Origin: Anaerolineae bacterium
GTDB lineage: Bacteria > Chloroflexota > Anaerolineae > Aggregatilineales > Aggregatilineaceae
DNA length: 64,000 bases
NCBI GenBank assembly: GCA_023382715.1
Contig: JAHDWP010000001.1
Location: 381,779 to 445,778 of the forward strand
Direction of reading: 5' to 3'
Shown: piece after piece, positions 43,390-52,513 of the stretch
Numbering within the stretch: position 1 is the stretch's first letter
How the letters are laid out: each line of letters opens with the position of its first letter
Made by a program: the position numbers and the translations under genes
The notes under the pieces: model-generated
What the model saw: only the letters and a program-made list of their open reading frames with translations
Database searches by the model: none
What the model was told of the DNA's origin: nothing

Positions 43390-43983
43390 ATGCAGGAAAG
43401 CCAGCTAATCCAGGCTGCCAGGCGCGGCGATGTCCACGCCTTCAACGAGCTGGTGCTCTGCTACCAGGACTCGGCTTTCACCGTCGCCTACCGCATCCTG
43501 GGCCATCCCGACTCCGCCGCCGACGCTGCCCAGGAAGCGTTCATCGCCGCGTTCCAGAAGCTGCACCAGTTTCGCGGCGAGCATTTCAAGTCGTGGCTGA
43601 TGCGCATCGTCACCAACGCCTGTTACGACGAGCTGCGCCGTCAGCGCCGCCGCCCCGCCACGTCGCTCGACGACCTGCATGAAGTCCAGCCAGCAAGCGA
43701 CTCATCGCTGCATGGGCGCGAAGAAGGCCCGGAGCAGCACGTCCAGCGCGTCGAGCTTCAGGCGGCCATCCAGCGCTGCCTCGACGCGCTGCCCGACGAT
43801 CAGCGCGTGGTCGCCGTGCTCTCCGACGTGGAAGAATACGCCTACCACGAGATCGCAGCGATCACCGGTTGGCCGGTGGGCACGGTCAAGTCGCGGCTGA
43901 GCCGGGCGCGGGGTCGCCTGCGCGACTGTCTGCGCGCCGTGAGGGAACTTCTGCCCGCAGAATACCGTCTTAAGGATGACTGA
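43390..43983 (+). CDS. ECF RNA polymerase sigma factor (RpoE/SigW type)
   Basis: 197 residues. Region 2 reads GDVHAFNELVLCYQDSAFTVAYRI, DAAQEAFIAAFQKLHQF and FKSWLMRIVTNACYDELRR; region 4 is LPDDQRVVAVLSDVEEYAYHEIA followed by GWPVGTVKSRLSRARGRLRD. It directs RNA polymerase to stress-type promoters. The immediately following gene encodes a membrane protein with an anti-sigma-like N-terminus, so control by release from the membrane is likely. ATG 43390 begins at the usual position; a longer open frame upstream runs through the inverted repeat and is rejected. Confidence 0.93.
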   Translation: MQESQLIQAARRGDVHAFNELVLCYQDSAFTVAYRILGHPDSAADAAQEAFIAAFQKLHQFRGEHFKSWLMRIVTNACYDELRRQRRRPATSLDDLHEVQPASDSSLHGREEGPEQHVQRVELQAAIQRCLDALPDDQRVVAVLSDVEEYAYHEIAAITGWPVGTVKSRLSRARGRLRDCLRAVRELLPAEYRLKDD

Positions 43984-44032
43984 CGCGCCACACAGGTGAG
44001 ATAGAAGTGTTGTAGAGACCGAGCAAATCAGC

Positions 44033-45061
44033 ATGTCAGAACTTCACAGCCCGCTCTCCGAGCGCGATCTTGAGCTGCTCTCCGCCTACCTGGACGGCGA
44101 GCTTGCCGCACCCGACCAGGGAGTGCTGGAGGAGCGGCTGGCCCGCGAGGGAGATTTGCGTTCCGCCCTCGATGACCTGCGCGCCAGCCGGCAGCTTCTG
44201 TGCAGCCTGCCGCTGCTCAAAGCGCCGCGCAGCTTCGCCCTGGACCCGGCGGTGTACGGACGGCGAATCGCCTGGTGGCAGCGCGTTCCCGCGTTGGCGA
44301 ACGCCTTTCAACTGGCGGGCGCGCTCGGCGCTGCGGCCTCGCTGGTGCTGGTAGTCGCCGGCCTGCTGATCGCGGGAACCAGTGGCGACCGGACGGCAGC
44401 GCCGCTCGCCCCCGCCGAGAGTCCTGCGCTGGAGATCGCCCTTCAGCCCACCACAGAGACTCTGGCGACCAGCGCGCCCATGCCCACCACCAGCCCCCAG
44501 GTGCTCCGGACCGGCACGCCTTTGATCCCGGCCACTGCTCCAGCGGCGACACCCACCTCGACCGCCTCTCCGCCGTCGGAGAGCGCGCCAGAGGCTGCGG
44601 CCCAGTTCGCCGCGCCGGAGATGGACGAGGAAGCCGTCATGCTCGGTGCAGAAGCACCAGCGGATGCGGCGGCGCTTTCGCCCGCTTCCGAGGCGGACGG
44701 ATTCGCGACGGGCATCATGGCTGCCGCGCCTGAAAGTGCGGCGGGCGGAGCCGCTGGAGAAGCCCAGCTCCGTGATTCAGTGCCGGCACCGTCCCCCTCG
44801 CCCACACCACAGGAGCCGGCACCAGAGCCGACGCCCACCAGGGGGCCAGCGCAAGCCAGCGAAACGGCAGCGCCAGATACTGCGTTGCCAGCAAGCGGTG
44901 CAGAAGCGGAATCGCCCACCGCAGCGAAGCGGGTTGCGGAGCGCGCCCCCTCCTCCGAGGACGGCCAAACCGGGACGGCGCTCGCCCTGGCCGGGCTGGT
45001 GGCGCTGATCGCTTCCGCCGTGCTGTACCTCACCGGCAGGCGCAGGGCGCGCCGCCCATGA
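44033..45061 (+). CDS. Putative membrane anti-sigma factor
   Basis: 342 residues. Residues 10-60 match the anti-sigma N-terminal helix bundle (ERDLELLSAYLDGELAAPDQ, LEERLAREGDLRSALDDLR) but lack the H-x3-C-x2-C zinc motif of ZAS-type anti-sigma proteins. A membrane helix lies at about 93-115. The extracytoplasmic part (about 118-310) is very rich in A, P, T, S and E, and a second helix lies near the C-terminus (about 314-333), so the C-terminal tail returns to the cytoplasm. It follows the sigma gene by 49 bases and should bind that sigma factor. The stop overlaps the Nudix start (ATGA). Confidence 0.8.
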   Translation: MSELHSPLSERDLELLSAYLDGELAAPDQGVLEERLAREGDLRSALDDLRASRQLLCSLPLLKAPRSFALDPAVYGRRIAWWQRVPALANAFQLAGALGAAASLVLVVAGLLIAGTSGDRTAAPLAPAESPALEIALQPTTETLATSAPMPTTSPQVLRTGTPLIPATAPAATPTSTASPPSESAPEAAAQFAAPEMDEEAVMLGAEAPADAAALSPASEADGFATGIMAAAPESAAGGAAGEAQLRDSVPAPSPSPTPQEPAPEPTPTRGPAQASETAAPDTALPASGAEAESPTAAKRVAERAPSSEDGQTGTALALAGLVALIASAVLYLTGRRRARRP

Positions 45062-45582
45062 GACCGCCAGCGAACTTCTGCCAGGTGTGCGGTCATTCCC
45101 TGGAAGACCGCTCGGTGCACGGCAGAGTGCGCCGCGTGTGTCCGGCGTGTGGCTTCGTTCACTTCGAAGACCCTAAGGTGGCCGTAGCTGCCTTCATCGA
45201 GGACGGGGGGCGCGTGCTGCTCGTGCGGCGCGCCTTCAACCCGGAGCGCGGCAAGTGGGCACTGCCCGCCGGTTACGTAGATTACGGGGAAGACCCCGCC
45301 GCTGCGGCCATTCGCGAGGTGAAAGAGGAGACCGGCCTGGACATCGCCATCGCCGGAGTGCTCGGAGTGAGTGGGGGATCAGGTCAGTTCGGCGCTTCGA
45401 TCGTCATCACCTACACGGCGACCGTGCTGGACGGTGTCGCCCGGCCAGCCGACGATGCCGACGCTGTGCTCTGGCTCAGCCCCGGCGACGCGCTGCCCGA
45501 CATCGCCTTCACCAGCACGCGCCAGGCCCTGGCCGCCTGGCAGCAGCGAGGGAAGCAGCATTTTGGTGCGGATTCCCGCTAG
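45058..45582 (+). CDS. Nudix hydrolase with N-terminal zinc ribbon
   Basis: 174 residues. The zinc ribbon cysteines are C8, C11, C28 and C31, as in NudC-like and ADP-ribose pyrophosphatase-like proteins. The Nudix box is complete: G72, E78 and REVKEETGL at 86-94. It hydrolyses a nucleoside diphosphate linked to another group; NADH or ADP-ribose are usual for this architecture, but the exact substrate is not readable. It is coupled to the anti-sigma gene by an ATGA overlap, and its 3' end overlaps that of the convergent SDR by 4 bases. Confidence 0.92.
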   Translation: MRPPANFCQVCGHSLEDRSVHGRVRRVCPACGFVHFEDPKVAVAAFIEDGGRVLLVRRAFNPERGKWALPAGYVDYGEDPAAAAIREVKEETGLDIAIAGVLGVSGGSGQFGASIVITYTATVLDGVARPADDADAVLWLSPGDALPDIAFTSTRQALAAWQQRGKQHFGADSR

Positions 45583-46508
45583 CGCCAGCCTCCGCCGTTC
45601 GCGTCTTCCTGGCCGATCTTGCGCATGACAGAGACCCACTCCGGCGTCATCCACAAGCGCCAGTAGAGGCTCAGCAGCAGCGGCGCATACCGCTCGGTCA
45701 GGATGCCCAGCCGGGCCATCGCCCCGCCCAGGATGATCTCGTGCTCGCCGCGCACCAATCCCAGCACGGCCCGCTCCGCCACAAAATCGGGATGCTCAAC
45801 GGAAAGACCGTAGCGTCCAACCAACTCCTCCACTTCGGGCGTGATCATGTCCGTGTGCATCCAGCCGGGCAGCACCAGCGTCAGATGAACGCCGGTGCGG
45901 TGCAGCTCGCGGCGCAGCGTGTCGGTGAAGCCCGCCAGCCCGTACTTGGTGGCCACATAGGGCGCGAACATCGGAATGGCAGCGCGCGACAGGCCGGAGC
46001 CAACGTTGAGGATGTACCCGTGATTGCTGGCGAGCATCGTCGGCAGGACGAGTTGAGTCAGCCGTATCGCCGCCCACAGGTTGACGCGCAGCATGGACTC
46101 GATCCGCGCCGGGTCCTGCCCCTGGAGCGGCCCGCCGGTCGAGATGCCCGCGTTGTTGACCAGCACATCAATCCGCCCAAAGCGGGCCAGGGTTTGCTCG
46201 ACGACGCGCCGCAGATCGTCCTCCCGCGATACGTCGGCGGCGATGACCAGCACGTCGGACGTGTAAGGCTCAATCTCGCGGCGCACCGTCTCCAGGCGAT
46301 CTTCGCGCCGCGCCACCAACACTACCTTGGCCGCCCGGCGCGCAAAGGCAAAGGCCAGCGCCCGCCCCAGGCCCGACGACGCCCCGGTGATGATCACAAC
46401 CTTCTCGTTGAGCACCAGGGTTGAGTGCCGGGGCCGGAAGTAGCGCGCAAGCCAGAAGGCCACTCCCGCCAGCAGACCGCCCCAGAGTGTGTTTCGCAGA
46501 AGTCGCAT
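45579..46508 (-). CDS. Membrane-tethered SDR oxidoreductase
   Basis: 309 residues. An N-terminal hydrophobic segment (about 8-24, TLWGGLLAGVAFWLARYF) precedes a classical SDR domain: TGASSGLGRALAFAF (41-55), VLVNNAGIS, the catalytic serine in NVGSGLSR and YVATK. The C-terminal part (about 260-309) has a hydrophobic YAPLLLSLYWRLW that may also touch the membrane. Substrates of such proteins are often lipids or steroid-like alcohols; none can be assigned. ATG 46508 has AAGGGG 8 bases upstream; over 130 in-frame upstream codons are non-coding in character. Confidence 0.88.
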   Translation of the reverse strand: MRLLRNTLWGGLLAGVAFWLARYFRPRHSTLVLNEKVVIITGASSGLGRALAFAFARRAAKVVLVARREDRLETVRREIEPYTSDVLVIAADVSREDDLRRVVEQTLARFGRIDVLVNNAGISTGGPLQGQDPARIESMLRVNLWAAIRLTQLVLPTMLASNHGYILNVGSGLSRAAIPMFAPYVATKYGLAGFTDTLRRELHRTGVHLTLVLPGWMHTDMITPEVEELVGRYGLSVEHPDFVAERAVLGLVRGEHEIILGGAMARLGILTERYAPLLLSLYWRLWMTPEWVSVMRKIGQEDANGGGWR

Positions 46509-46649
46509 TCTCTTCGCCCCTTCGTCACGCCGCGCACAGGCTGGCGACCACCCCCGCGCGCAAAATGGCCGGCCCGCCGGCATCCACTCCCAGCAGGCCC
46601 TGTTCACTATACACCCGGCCCGGCAGATTTCCCGGCCAGCCCAGGCGCG

Positions 46650-46678
46650 ATTGTAGTCTGGCGAGGGCGCGCGGGCAA
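46650..46678 (-). promoter_or_regulatory. Promoter for the membrane-tethered SDR
   Basis: On the minus strand TTGCCC and TACAAT are separated by 17 bases, about 140 bases before the SDR ATG. Confidence 0.5.
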
Positions 46679-46684
46679 CTTCTG

Positions 46685-46714
46685 CAAACAATAAGGCGAC
46701 CTCGCGGTCGCCTC
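46685..46714 (-). terminator. Terminator at the end of the nuo operon
   Basis: On the minus strand AGGCGACC pairs with GGTCGCCT around a four-base loop and is followed by TATTGTTTG; an outer pairing of CAAAC with GTTTG extends it. It lies 28 bases after the nuoN stop. Confidence 0.85.
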
Positions 46715-46741
46715 GTTTGCCTTCAGAGAACGCTGACCAGC

Positions 46742-48256
46742 CTACGGGCCGAACGCCAGCGTGATCTTGTGGGTCATGTCCGACAGCAGATAGGGGAAAA
46801 TGCCCAGCAGCAGCGTGCCAACCGCCGCGATGCTGATCGCCCAGGCCAGCGGGACCGGCACATGAGCCTCGCTCTCGCCCGACTCGAAGTACATATACCA
46901 TACAATGCGCAGATAGTAGAAAGCCGAGATGAGGCTTGTCAGGACGCCAACCACGGCCACCGGGATCAGGTCAGCGGCAATGGCTGCCTTGAAGACGAAC
47001 CACTTGCCGATGAACCCAGCCGTGAGCGGAATGCCCGTCAGGCTGAACATGAAGATGGCCATGGATGCCGCCAGCAGCGGCTGCTTGACCGCCAGGCCGC
47101 GCATACTCTCCAGGCCGGTATTGGACGCATCGTCCCGCTCCACGGCGATCACCACCGCGAAAGCGCCCACGTTGGTGAAGGCGTAAGCCATCAGGTACAT
47201 GATCACAGCGCGCGCCGCTTCGTCGGCGACCGGCGCTGATCCCGCCGCCGCCACGCCGATCAGCATGTAGCCGGCGTGCGCGATGCTGGAATAGGCCAGC
47301 AGCCGCTTGAGATCGCTCTGCACAATGGCGACGAAGTTGCCCAGGATCATCGTCAGCGCGGCGATCAGCCACACCGTATCCTGCCAGGCTGCTACCAGCC
47401 CGCCATCGAGCGCAAAGTTGACCATGCCGGAGCCGAGCACACGCACCAGCGCCGCAAAGCCCCCCACCTTGGCCGCCACGCTCATGTAAGCGACCACCGA
47501 GGTCGGCGCGCCCTGGTAGACGTCGGGCGTCCACATGTGGAACGGCACCGCCGCCACCTTGAAGCCCAGCCCTACCAGCAGCAGCCCCGCCCCGACGAGT
47601 AGCAGATACTTGCTCGACGCATCTTCAGCGACGATCTCTTCCACCGCCGCCCAGATGCCCTCAAAATCCGTCACCCCCGTTGCACCGTAAATCAGCGCGA
47701 TCCCATAGACGAGAAAGCCCGAGGCGAACGCCCCCAGGATGAAGTACTTCAGTGCGCTCTCTTCGGATGCTTCCTGGGGCCGGCGGAAGCCGCTCAGGAT
47801 ATACAGCGGGATCGAGAGCAGTTCCAACGCCACGAAGACCACCACCAGATCGCCCGCCGCGCCCATCATCATGACGCCCAGGGTGGTGAACAACAGCAGG
47901 GAATAGTATTCCCCGCGCTGGCGCTGGATCCGATCCAGGTAATTGTAGGCGACCATGACGCCGAGCAAAGCGGTGATCAGCACGATGACATTGACCCCAT
48001 CGCTGAACGAGTCGGCGATATACATCCCACCGAAGGCCCGCTCACCGTCGCCGAAACGGGCCGCGCCGGCCAGCGGCAGCAGCGCCAGCACCAGCGCGAT
48101 CCCCAGCCCCAGCATGGTCAGGCCAGCCGTGATGTGCTTGCGAGTCCGGGGGACGAACAGGTCAACGATCATCAACAGGCAGGCGTACAGGGCCAGGAAG
48201 CTGACCGGCAGCGTCGCGGCAAGGTTGAGATCGCTCAGACTCGGGACACCAGACAT
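46742..48256 (-). CDS. nuoN: NADH-quinone oxidoreductase subunit N
   Basis: 504 residues, about 14 membrane helices of the Mrp antiporter-like family. It is the third proton-pumping subunit of complex I. Typical segments are FVALELLSIPLYILSGF, ALKYFILGAFASGFLVYGI and KRLLAYSSIAHAGYML. Its length and order after nuoM are standard. Last gene of the operon, followed by a terminator. Confidence 0.96.
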   Translation of the reverse strand: MSGVPSLSDLNLAATLPVSFLALYACLLMIVDLFVPRTRKHITAGLTMLGLGIALVLALLPLAGAARFGDGERAFGGMYIADSFSDGVNVIVLITALLGVMVAYNYLDRIQRQRGEYYSLLLFTTLGVMMMGAAGDLVVVFVALELLSIPLYILSGFRRPQEASEESALKYFILGAFASGFLVYGIALIYGATGVTDFEGIWAAVEEIVAEDASSKYLLLVGAGLLLVGLGFKVAAVPFHMWTPDVYQGAPTSVVAYMSVAAKVGGFAALVRVLGSGMVNFALDGGLVAAWQDTVWLIAALTMILGNFVAIVQSDLKRLLAYSSIAHAGYMLIGVAAAGSAPVADEAARAVIMYLMAYAFTNVGAFAVVIAVERDDASNTGLESMRGLAVKQPLLAASMAIFMFSLTGIPLTAGFIGKWFVFKAAIAADLIPVAVVGVLTSLISAFYYLRIVWYMYFESGESEAHVPVPLAWAISIAAVGTLLLGIFPYLLSDMTHKITLAFGP

Positions 48257-48269
48257 CCGTTCACCACCT

Positions 48270-49790
48270 TTAATGGCCAGCCGCGGACAGCACGTAGCCG
48301 TTCACATAGTCCACCAGTTCCTTCACCGAGCCGTCCATATACTCGAAGAAGTACCCGGCTTGCAGGCCGATCACGAAGACCATGACCAGAATCGGCACCA
48401 GTGACCACAACTCCTGCCAGTTCAGGTCGGGCAGGTGCTTGTTCTCTTCCTTGTCAAGCGCGCCCATGAACACCGTGTTGAACATGTACAGCAGGTAGAT
48501 GGCGGCCAGGATGATGCCAATCGCCCCGAAGAAGGTGAACCACCAGCTCAGCACGCTCGATCCCGCCGAGCCGAGCAGAATCGTGAACTCGCCCACAAAA
48601 CCGTTCAGGCCGGGTAACCCCATGCTCGACAGCACGATCACCAGGGCAATCCCGCTGTAAAGGGGCATGGCCCGCCAGATGCCGCCAAAGGCGCTCATCA
48701 GCTTGGTGTGGCGACGCTCGTACAGCACGCCAACCAGCAGGAACAGGCCACCCGTGCTGATGCCGTGATTGACCATCTGCAGGATGCCACCCTGAATGCC
48801 CGCCGGGTTCAGCGCAAAGATACCCAGCATGACAAATCCCAGGTGGCTGATCGAGGAGTAGGCCACCAGCTTCTTGACATCCTTCTGCCCGTAGCTGACC
48901 CACGCTCCGTAGATAATGCCGATCACCGCCAGCACCGCCATGTAAGGGGCGAATGTCTTGCTCGCCTCCGGGAACAGCGGCAGGTTGAAGCGCACAAAGC
49001 CGTAGGTGCCCATCTTCAGCAGCACGCCCGCCAGGATGACGGAGCCGGCGGTCGGAGCCTGCACGTGCGCGTCGGGTAGCCACGAGTGCAGCGGCCACAT
49101 CGGCACCTTGATGGCGAAGGCGATGGCGAACGCCAGGAACAGCCAGCGCCCGGTCGCCGTGCTGAAGGCCAGCTCGCCGCTCTCCAGCTTGGCCAGGATG
49201 TCCGGCACGCTGAACGTCCCCGCCTCATTGCCCAGCCACAGGATCGCCAGCAGCATGAGCAGGCTGCCCGCCATCGTGTAGAGGAAGAACTTGATGGCGG
49301 CGTAGATGCGCTCTTCGGCCCCCCAGATGCCGATCAGGAAGTACATCGGCACCAGCGTCACTTCCCAGAAGATGTAGAACAGGAACAAGTCCTGGGCCAC
49401 GAAGACGCCGAGCATCGCCCATTCCATCAGCAGCATGAAGATGTAGTACAGGCGCACGCGGTCCTTGATGGGGTTGAATGAGGCCAGGATCGCCAGGGGC
49501 ATGATGAACGTCGTCAGCAGCACCAGCCAGAGGCTGATGCCGTCCACCCCCACGTAGTAGCGGATAGTGAACGAATCCGCGGTGATCCAGTCAACACGGT
49601 GCACCATCTGCAGGCCCGCTGCGCTCGTATCGAAGTTGCGCACCAGCAGCAGCGACGCGCCAAAAGTGACCAGCGAAGTCACCAGCGCCGCCCATTTATA
49701 GGCCTGCTCGGTGCGCGAAAACAGCATCATCAGCACCAGGCCCGCGAGCGGGAGCATGAGAACCACAGTGACCAGCGAGATGTCTTCCAT
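48270..49790 (-). CDS. nuoM: NADH-quinone oxidoreductase subunit M
   Basis: 506 residues, about 14 membrane helices. Conserved segments include FYIFWEVTLVPMYFLIGIWG (with the pump glutamate), FAIAFAIKVPMWPLHSWLPDAH and KKLVAYSSISHLGFVMLG. It is an antiporter-like proton-pumping subunit of complex I. It begins 19 bases after nuoL and ends 14 bases before nuoN. Confidence 0.97.
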   Translation of the reverse strand: MEDISLVTVVLMLPLAGLVLMMLFSRTEQAYKWAALVTSLVTFGASLLLVRNFDTSAAGLQMVHRVDWITADSFTIRYYVGVDGISLWLVLLTTFIMPLAILASFNPIKDRVRLYYIFMLLMEWAMLGVFVAQDLFLFYIFWEVTLVPMYFLIGIWGAEERIYAAIKFFLYTMAGSLLMLLAILWLGNEAGTFSVPDILAKLESGELAFSTATGRWLFLAFAIAFAIKVPMWPLHSWLPDAHVQAPTAGSVILAGVLLKMGTYGFVRFNLPLFPEASKTFAPYMAVLAVIGIIYGAWVSYGQKDVKKLVAYSSISHLGFVMLGIFALNPAGIQGGILQMVNHGISTGGLFLLVGVLYERRHTKLMSAFGGIWRAMPLYSGIALVIVLSSMGLPGLNGFVGEFTILLGSAGSSVLSWWFTFFGAIGIILAAIYLLYMFNTVFMGALDKEENKHLPDLNWQELWSLVPILVMVFVIGLQAGYFFEYMDGSVKELVDYVNGYVLSAAGH

Positions 49791-49808
49791 AAGTTCGGTC
49801 CCTCTGGG

Positions 49809-52097
49809 TTACAGACCTAACCAATCGCGGATCAAAGGCAGCAGGATCAGGATCATCACCAGCAGCGCGCCAAAAAGGACGCTCATGGTGTAAATGTGCA
49901 CGTAACCGGTCTGAATCCGGCGCAGCCGCGAAGCGATCCGCCGCGTAGCATGACCAAGACCGTCGAACGAGTGATCAATGACTTGCTTGTCCACGCGCCC
50001 CGACAGGGCGCGCGTCGCCGCGTTGAACGGGTCGCGCAGCAGGCGCTCGTGCACATAATCGTGCCAGAACCGCCAGTCAAGCTGTTCGGCCAGCCAATAG
50101 GCCGCGTTGCGGTAGGGATAGATCAGGTACTTGAAGTAGAACTCGTCCCAATAGAGCTTGGCACTGGACAGCGCAAAGGCGCGCTGCGTGCGCGGGTTGA
50201 TCGCCAGCGGGTCTTCGCGCAGCGTGGCCAGCACCCGGTCGCTGTACACCGAGCGCGCCAGGTAGATGGCCCCCAGCGCCAGCAGCACGGCAAAAGTCGC
50301 CAGCAGGAAGCTGAACGTGCCCGCGTGTGCATAGGTGACGCTGTGCTCCAGGAAGCTGGTGAACTGGTGCTCGCCCAGCAGCCAGCCGAGGATGGGGAAC
50401 CCGCTCGGCACGTTGATGAAGCCGATGAGCAGGCTCAGCACCGCCAGCACGATCAGCGGCCAGGTCATGAGCCGCGAGGACTCTTCGGCGTGCGCTGCCG
50501 CGGCGTGGCGCGGCTTGCCCAGGAAGACCAGGCTGACCTGCCGCCACATGTAGAACGCGGTGAACGCCGCCGCCACCACCAGCAGCACAAAGCCGACATA
50601 GCCGCTGAGCAGCCCCTTGTCCACGCCCGTCTTCAGCGAGTCCAGCAGGATTTCGTCTTTCGACCAGAAACCGGCGAAAGGGATGATCCCCGCCAGGGCC
50701 AGCGTCCCAAAGAGGTAGGTCCAGTAAGTCACCGGCATCCGCTCTTTCAGGCCGCCCATAAAGCGCATATCCTGCGGGTCGAAGTCGTCGTCATGGTGCC
50801 CAGAGTGGCCGTGCGACACATGGTGGTGCCCGTGCTCCATGCCGTGAATGACCGAGCCGGACGCCAGGAACAACAGCGCCTTGAAGCAGGCGTGCGTCAC
50901 CAGGTGGAACATGGCCGCCGCATAGGCGCCCACGCCCACCGCCGCCACCATGAAGCCCAACTGGCTGACCGTGCTATAGGCCAGCACGCGCTTGATGTCC
51001 CACTGCCCCACCGCGATGAAGCCCGCCACCAGCGCCGTCGTCGCGCCGATGACCGCCACCACAAACGACGAGAACTCGGCGGCGTGGTAGAACACGTTGG
51101 CGCGCACCATCATGTAAACGCCCGCCGTGACCATCGTCGCCGCGTGAATGAGCGCGCTGACGGGCGTGGGGCCGGCCATCGCGTCTGGCAGCCAGACGAA
51201 GAGCGGAATCTGCGCGCTCTTGCCCGTCACGCCCAGCAGGAACAACAGCGTGATCACCGTGAGCGTCGTCTCGAAGCTCAGCGAAACCATGCCGAAGTTG
51301 ACCTGGTGCCCGCCCTCTTCCAGCCACAGCTCAGCCTGGTTGAACACGCCCAGCGGCCCGGAGACCGCGTGCGTCTCCTCTTCGCCGGGCAGTGTTGGGG
51401 CGAACAGGGGCGCTTCTGCATCCGTCGCGGCGTGATGCGCGATGGGCGCTTCGCCCTCGCGGTAGTAGTCCAGTGTGCCGAACGTCCAGAAAGTGATCAG
51501 CACCCCCAGGACCAGCCCGAAATCGCCCACACGGTTGACGATGAGCGCTTTGCGCGCCGCGTCGCTGTTCTTCCAGCCGACTCCGCCAGGCTTGTCGAAC
51601 CAGAAGCCGATCAGCAGGTACGAGCACAGGCCCACGCCCTCCCAGCCAACGAACATCATCAGGAAGTTGTTGCCCGTGACCAGAATGAGCATGAAGACCA
51701 GGAACAGGTTCATGTACACGAAGAAGCGCGGAAAACGCTCGTCGCCATGCATGTAACCCACAGCGTAAATGTGGATCAGCGTGCCAACGCCCGTCACCAC
51801 CAGCATCATCGTCACGCTCAGCGTGTCCACGCGGAAAGCCCAGGGGATGGTCACGTTGGCCGACGGAATCACGATCCAGTCGGAGAGGATGGGCATGTCA
51901 ATCACCGCTGCTTCATAGCCGGTGTTGACCTGCGCGATCCACAGCAGCACCGCGATCACAAACGACATCCCGCTGGCCCCAACCGCCACGATGCTGACGC
52001 CGCGCTCGCCAAGCTGTCGGCCTGCAAACAGGTTGATCAGCAGCCCCACCAGCGGGATCATGACAACCAGCGGTACCAGGTCAAAGAAGTTGTCCAT
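49809..52097 (-). CDS. nuoL: NADH-quinone oxidoreductase subunit L, long form with His-rich loop
   Basis: 762 residues, longer than the common 610-650. Core helices and pump motifs are intact (FVGWEGVGLCSYLLIGFW, GKSAQIPLFVWLPDAMAGPTPVSALIHAATMV, KRVLAYSTVSQLGFM). Extra length comes from a loop of about 60 residues near 220-280 (acidic, after LDYYREGEAPIAHHAATDAE) and from a His-rich insertion near 417-440 (GMEHGHHHVSHGHSGHHDDD) before the conserved MRFMGGL. The C-terminal lateral helix expected to brace the pumps is present. The His-rich loop could bind metal or be a neutral expansion. Confidence 0.96.
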   Translation of the reverse strand: MDNFFDLVPLVVMIPLVGLLINLFAGRQLGERGVSIVAVGASGMSFVIAVLLWIAQVNTGYEAAVIDMPILSDWIVIPSANVTIPWAFRVDTLSVTMMLVVTGVGTLIHIYAVGYMHGDERFPRFFVYMNLFLVFMLILVTGNNFLMMFVGWEGVGLCSYLLIGFWFDKPGGVGWKNSDAARKALIVNRVGDFGLVLGVLITFWTFGTLDYYREGEAPIAHHAATDAEAPLFAPTLPGEEETHAVSGPLGVFNQAELWLEEGGHQVNFGMVSLSFETTLTVITLLFLLGVTGKSAQIPLFVWLPDAMAGPTPVSALIHAATMVTAGVYMMVRANVFYHAAEFSSFVVAVIGATTALVAGFIAVGQWDIKRVLAYSTVSQLGFMVAAVGVGAYAAAMFHLVTHACFKALLFLASGSVIHGMEHGHHHVSHGHSGHHDDDFDPQDMRFMGGLKERMPVTYWTYLFGTLALAGIIPFAGFWSKDEILLDSLKTGVDKGLLSGYVGFVLLVVAAAFTAFYMWRQVSLVFLGKPRHAAAAHAEESSRLMTWPLIVLAVLSLLIGFINVPSGFPILGWLLGEHQFTSFLEHSVTYAHAGTFSFLLATFAVLLALGAIYLARSVYSDRVLATLREDPLAINPRTQRAFALSSAKLYWDEFYFKYLIYPYRNAAYWLAEQLDWRFWHDYVHERLLRDPFNAATRALSGRVDKQVIDHSFDGLGHATRRIASRLRRIQTGYVHIYTMSVLFGALLVMILILLPLIRDWLGL

Positions 52098-52159
52098 GCG
52101 CGTTCCTTTGGGCCTCTGCGCCGTGTTGAGCCAGGCCAGGCACGGTTAGCCCCAACGGC

Positions 52160-52474
52160 CTATCCCTTGAACATGTGCACAGTGTCAATATCAATGCTCT
52201 TCTTGGTGCGGAAGATCGTCACGATCAAAGCCAGCCCCACCGCCACCTCGGCGGCGGCCACCGTCATGACGAAGAACACCACCAGGTGCCCAGAGCCGCT
52301 CGCCCACTGGCGCGCGAAAGCGGCCAGCGCCAGGTTCGCCGCGTTCAGCATAAGCTCAACTGACATGAAGACCAGGATGGCGTTGCGGCGCAGCACCACG
52401 CCCATCGCCCCCATGATGAACAGCACGGCGCTCAACAGCACGTATAGCTCAACCGCTACTTCCGAGGATCCCAT
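52160..52474 (-). CDS. nuoK: NADH-quinone oxidoreductase subunit K
   Basis: 104 residues, three membrane helices: [38 protein letters not shown] (with the conserved glutamate) and [22 protein letters not shown]. Small antiporter-like subunit (MnhC-like) of complex I. Standard length and position. Confidence 0.96.
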   Translation of the reverse strand: MGSSEVAVELYVLLSAVLFIMGAMGVVLRRNAILVFMSVELMLNAANLALAAFARQWASGSGHLVVFFVMTVAAAEVAVGLALIVTIFRTKKSIDIDTVHMFKG

Positions 52475-52513
52475 GTAGTTGTCCCCCTCAGGTATCCGTG
52501 TGGGCTGTGTTCG

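Noticed and set aside
49896..52478. An 860-codon open frame on the + strand opposite nuoL and nuoK
   Set aside because: It is antisense to two well-conserved genes and rich in H, R, Q and D as expected for a shadow frame in high-GC DNA. It has no recognisable domain.
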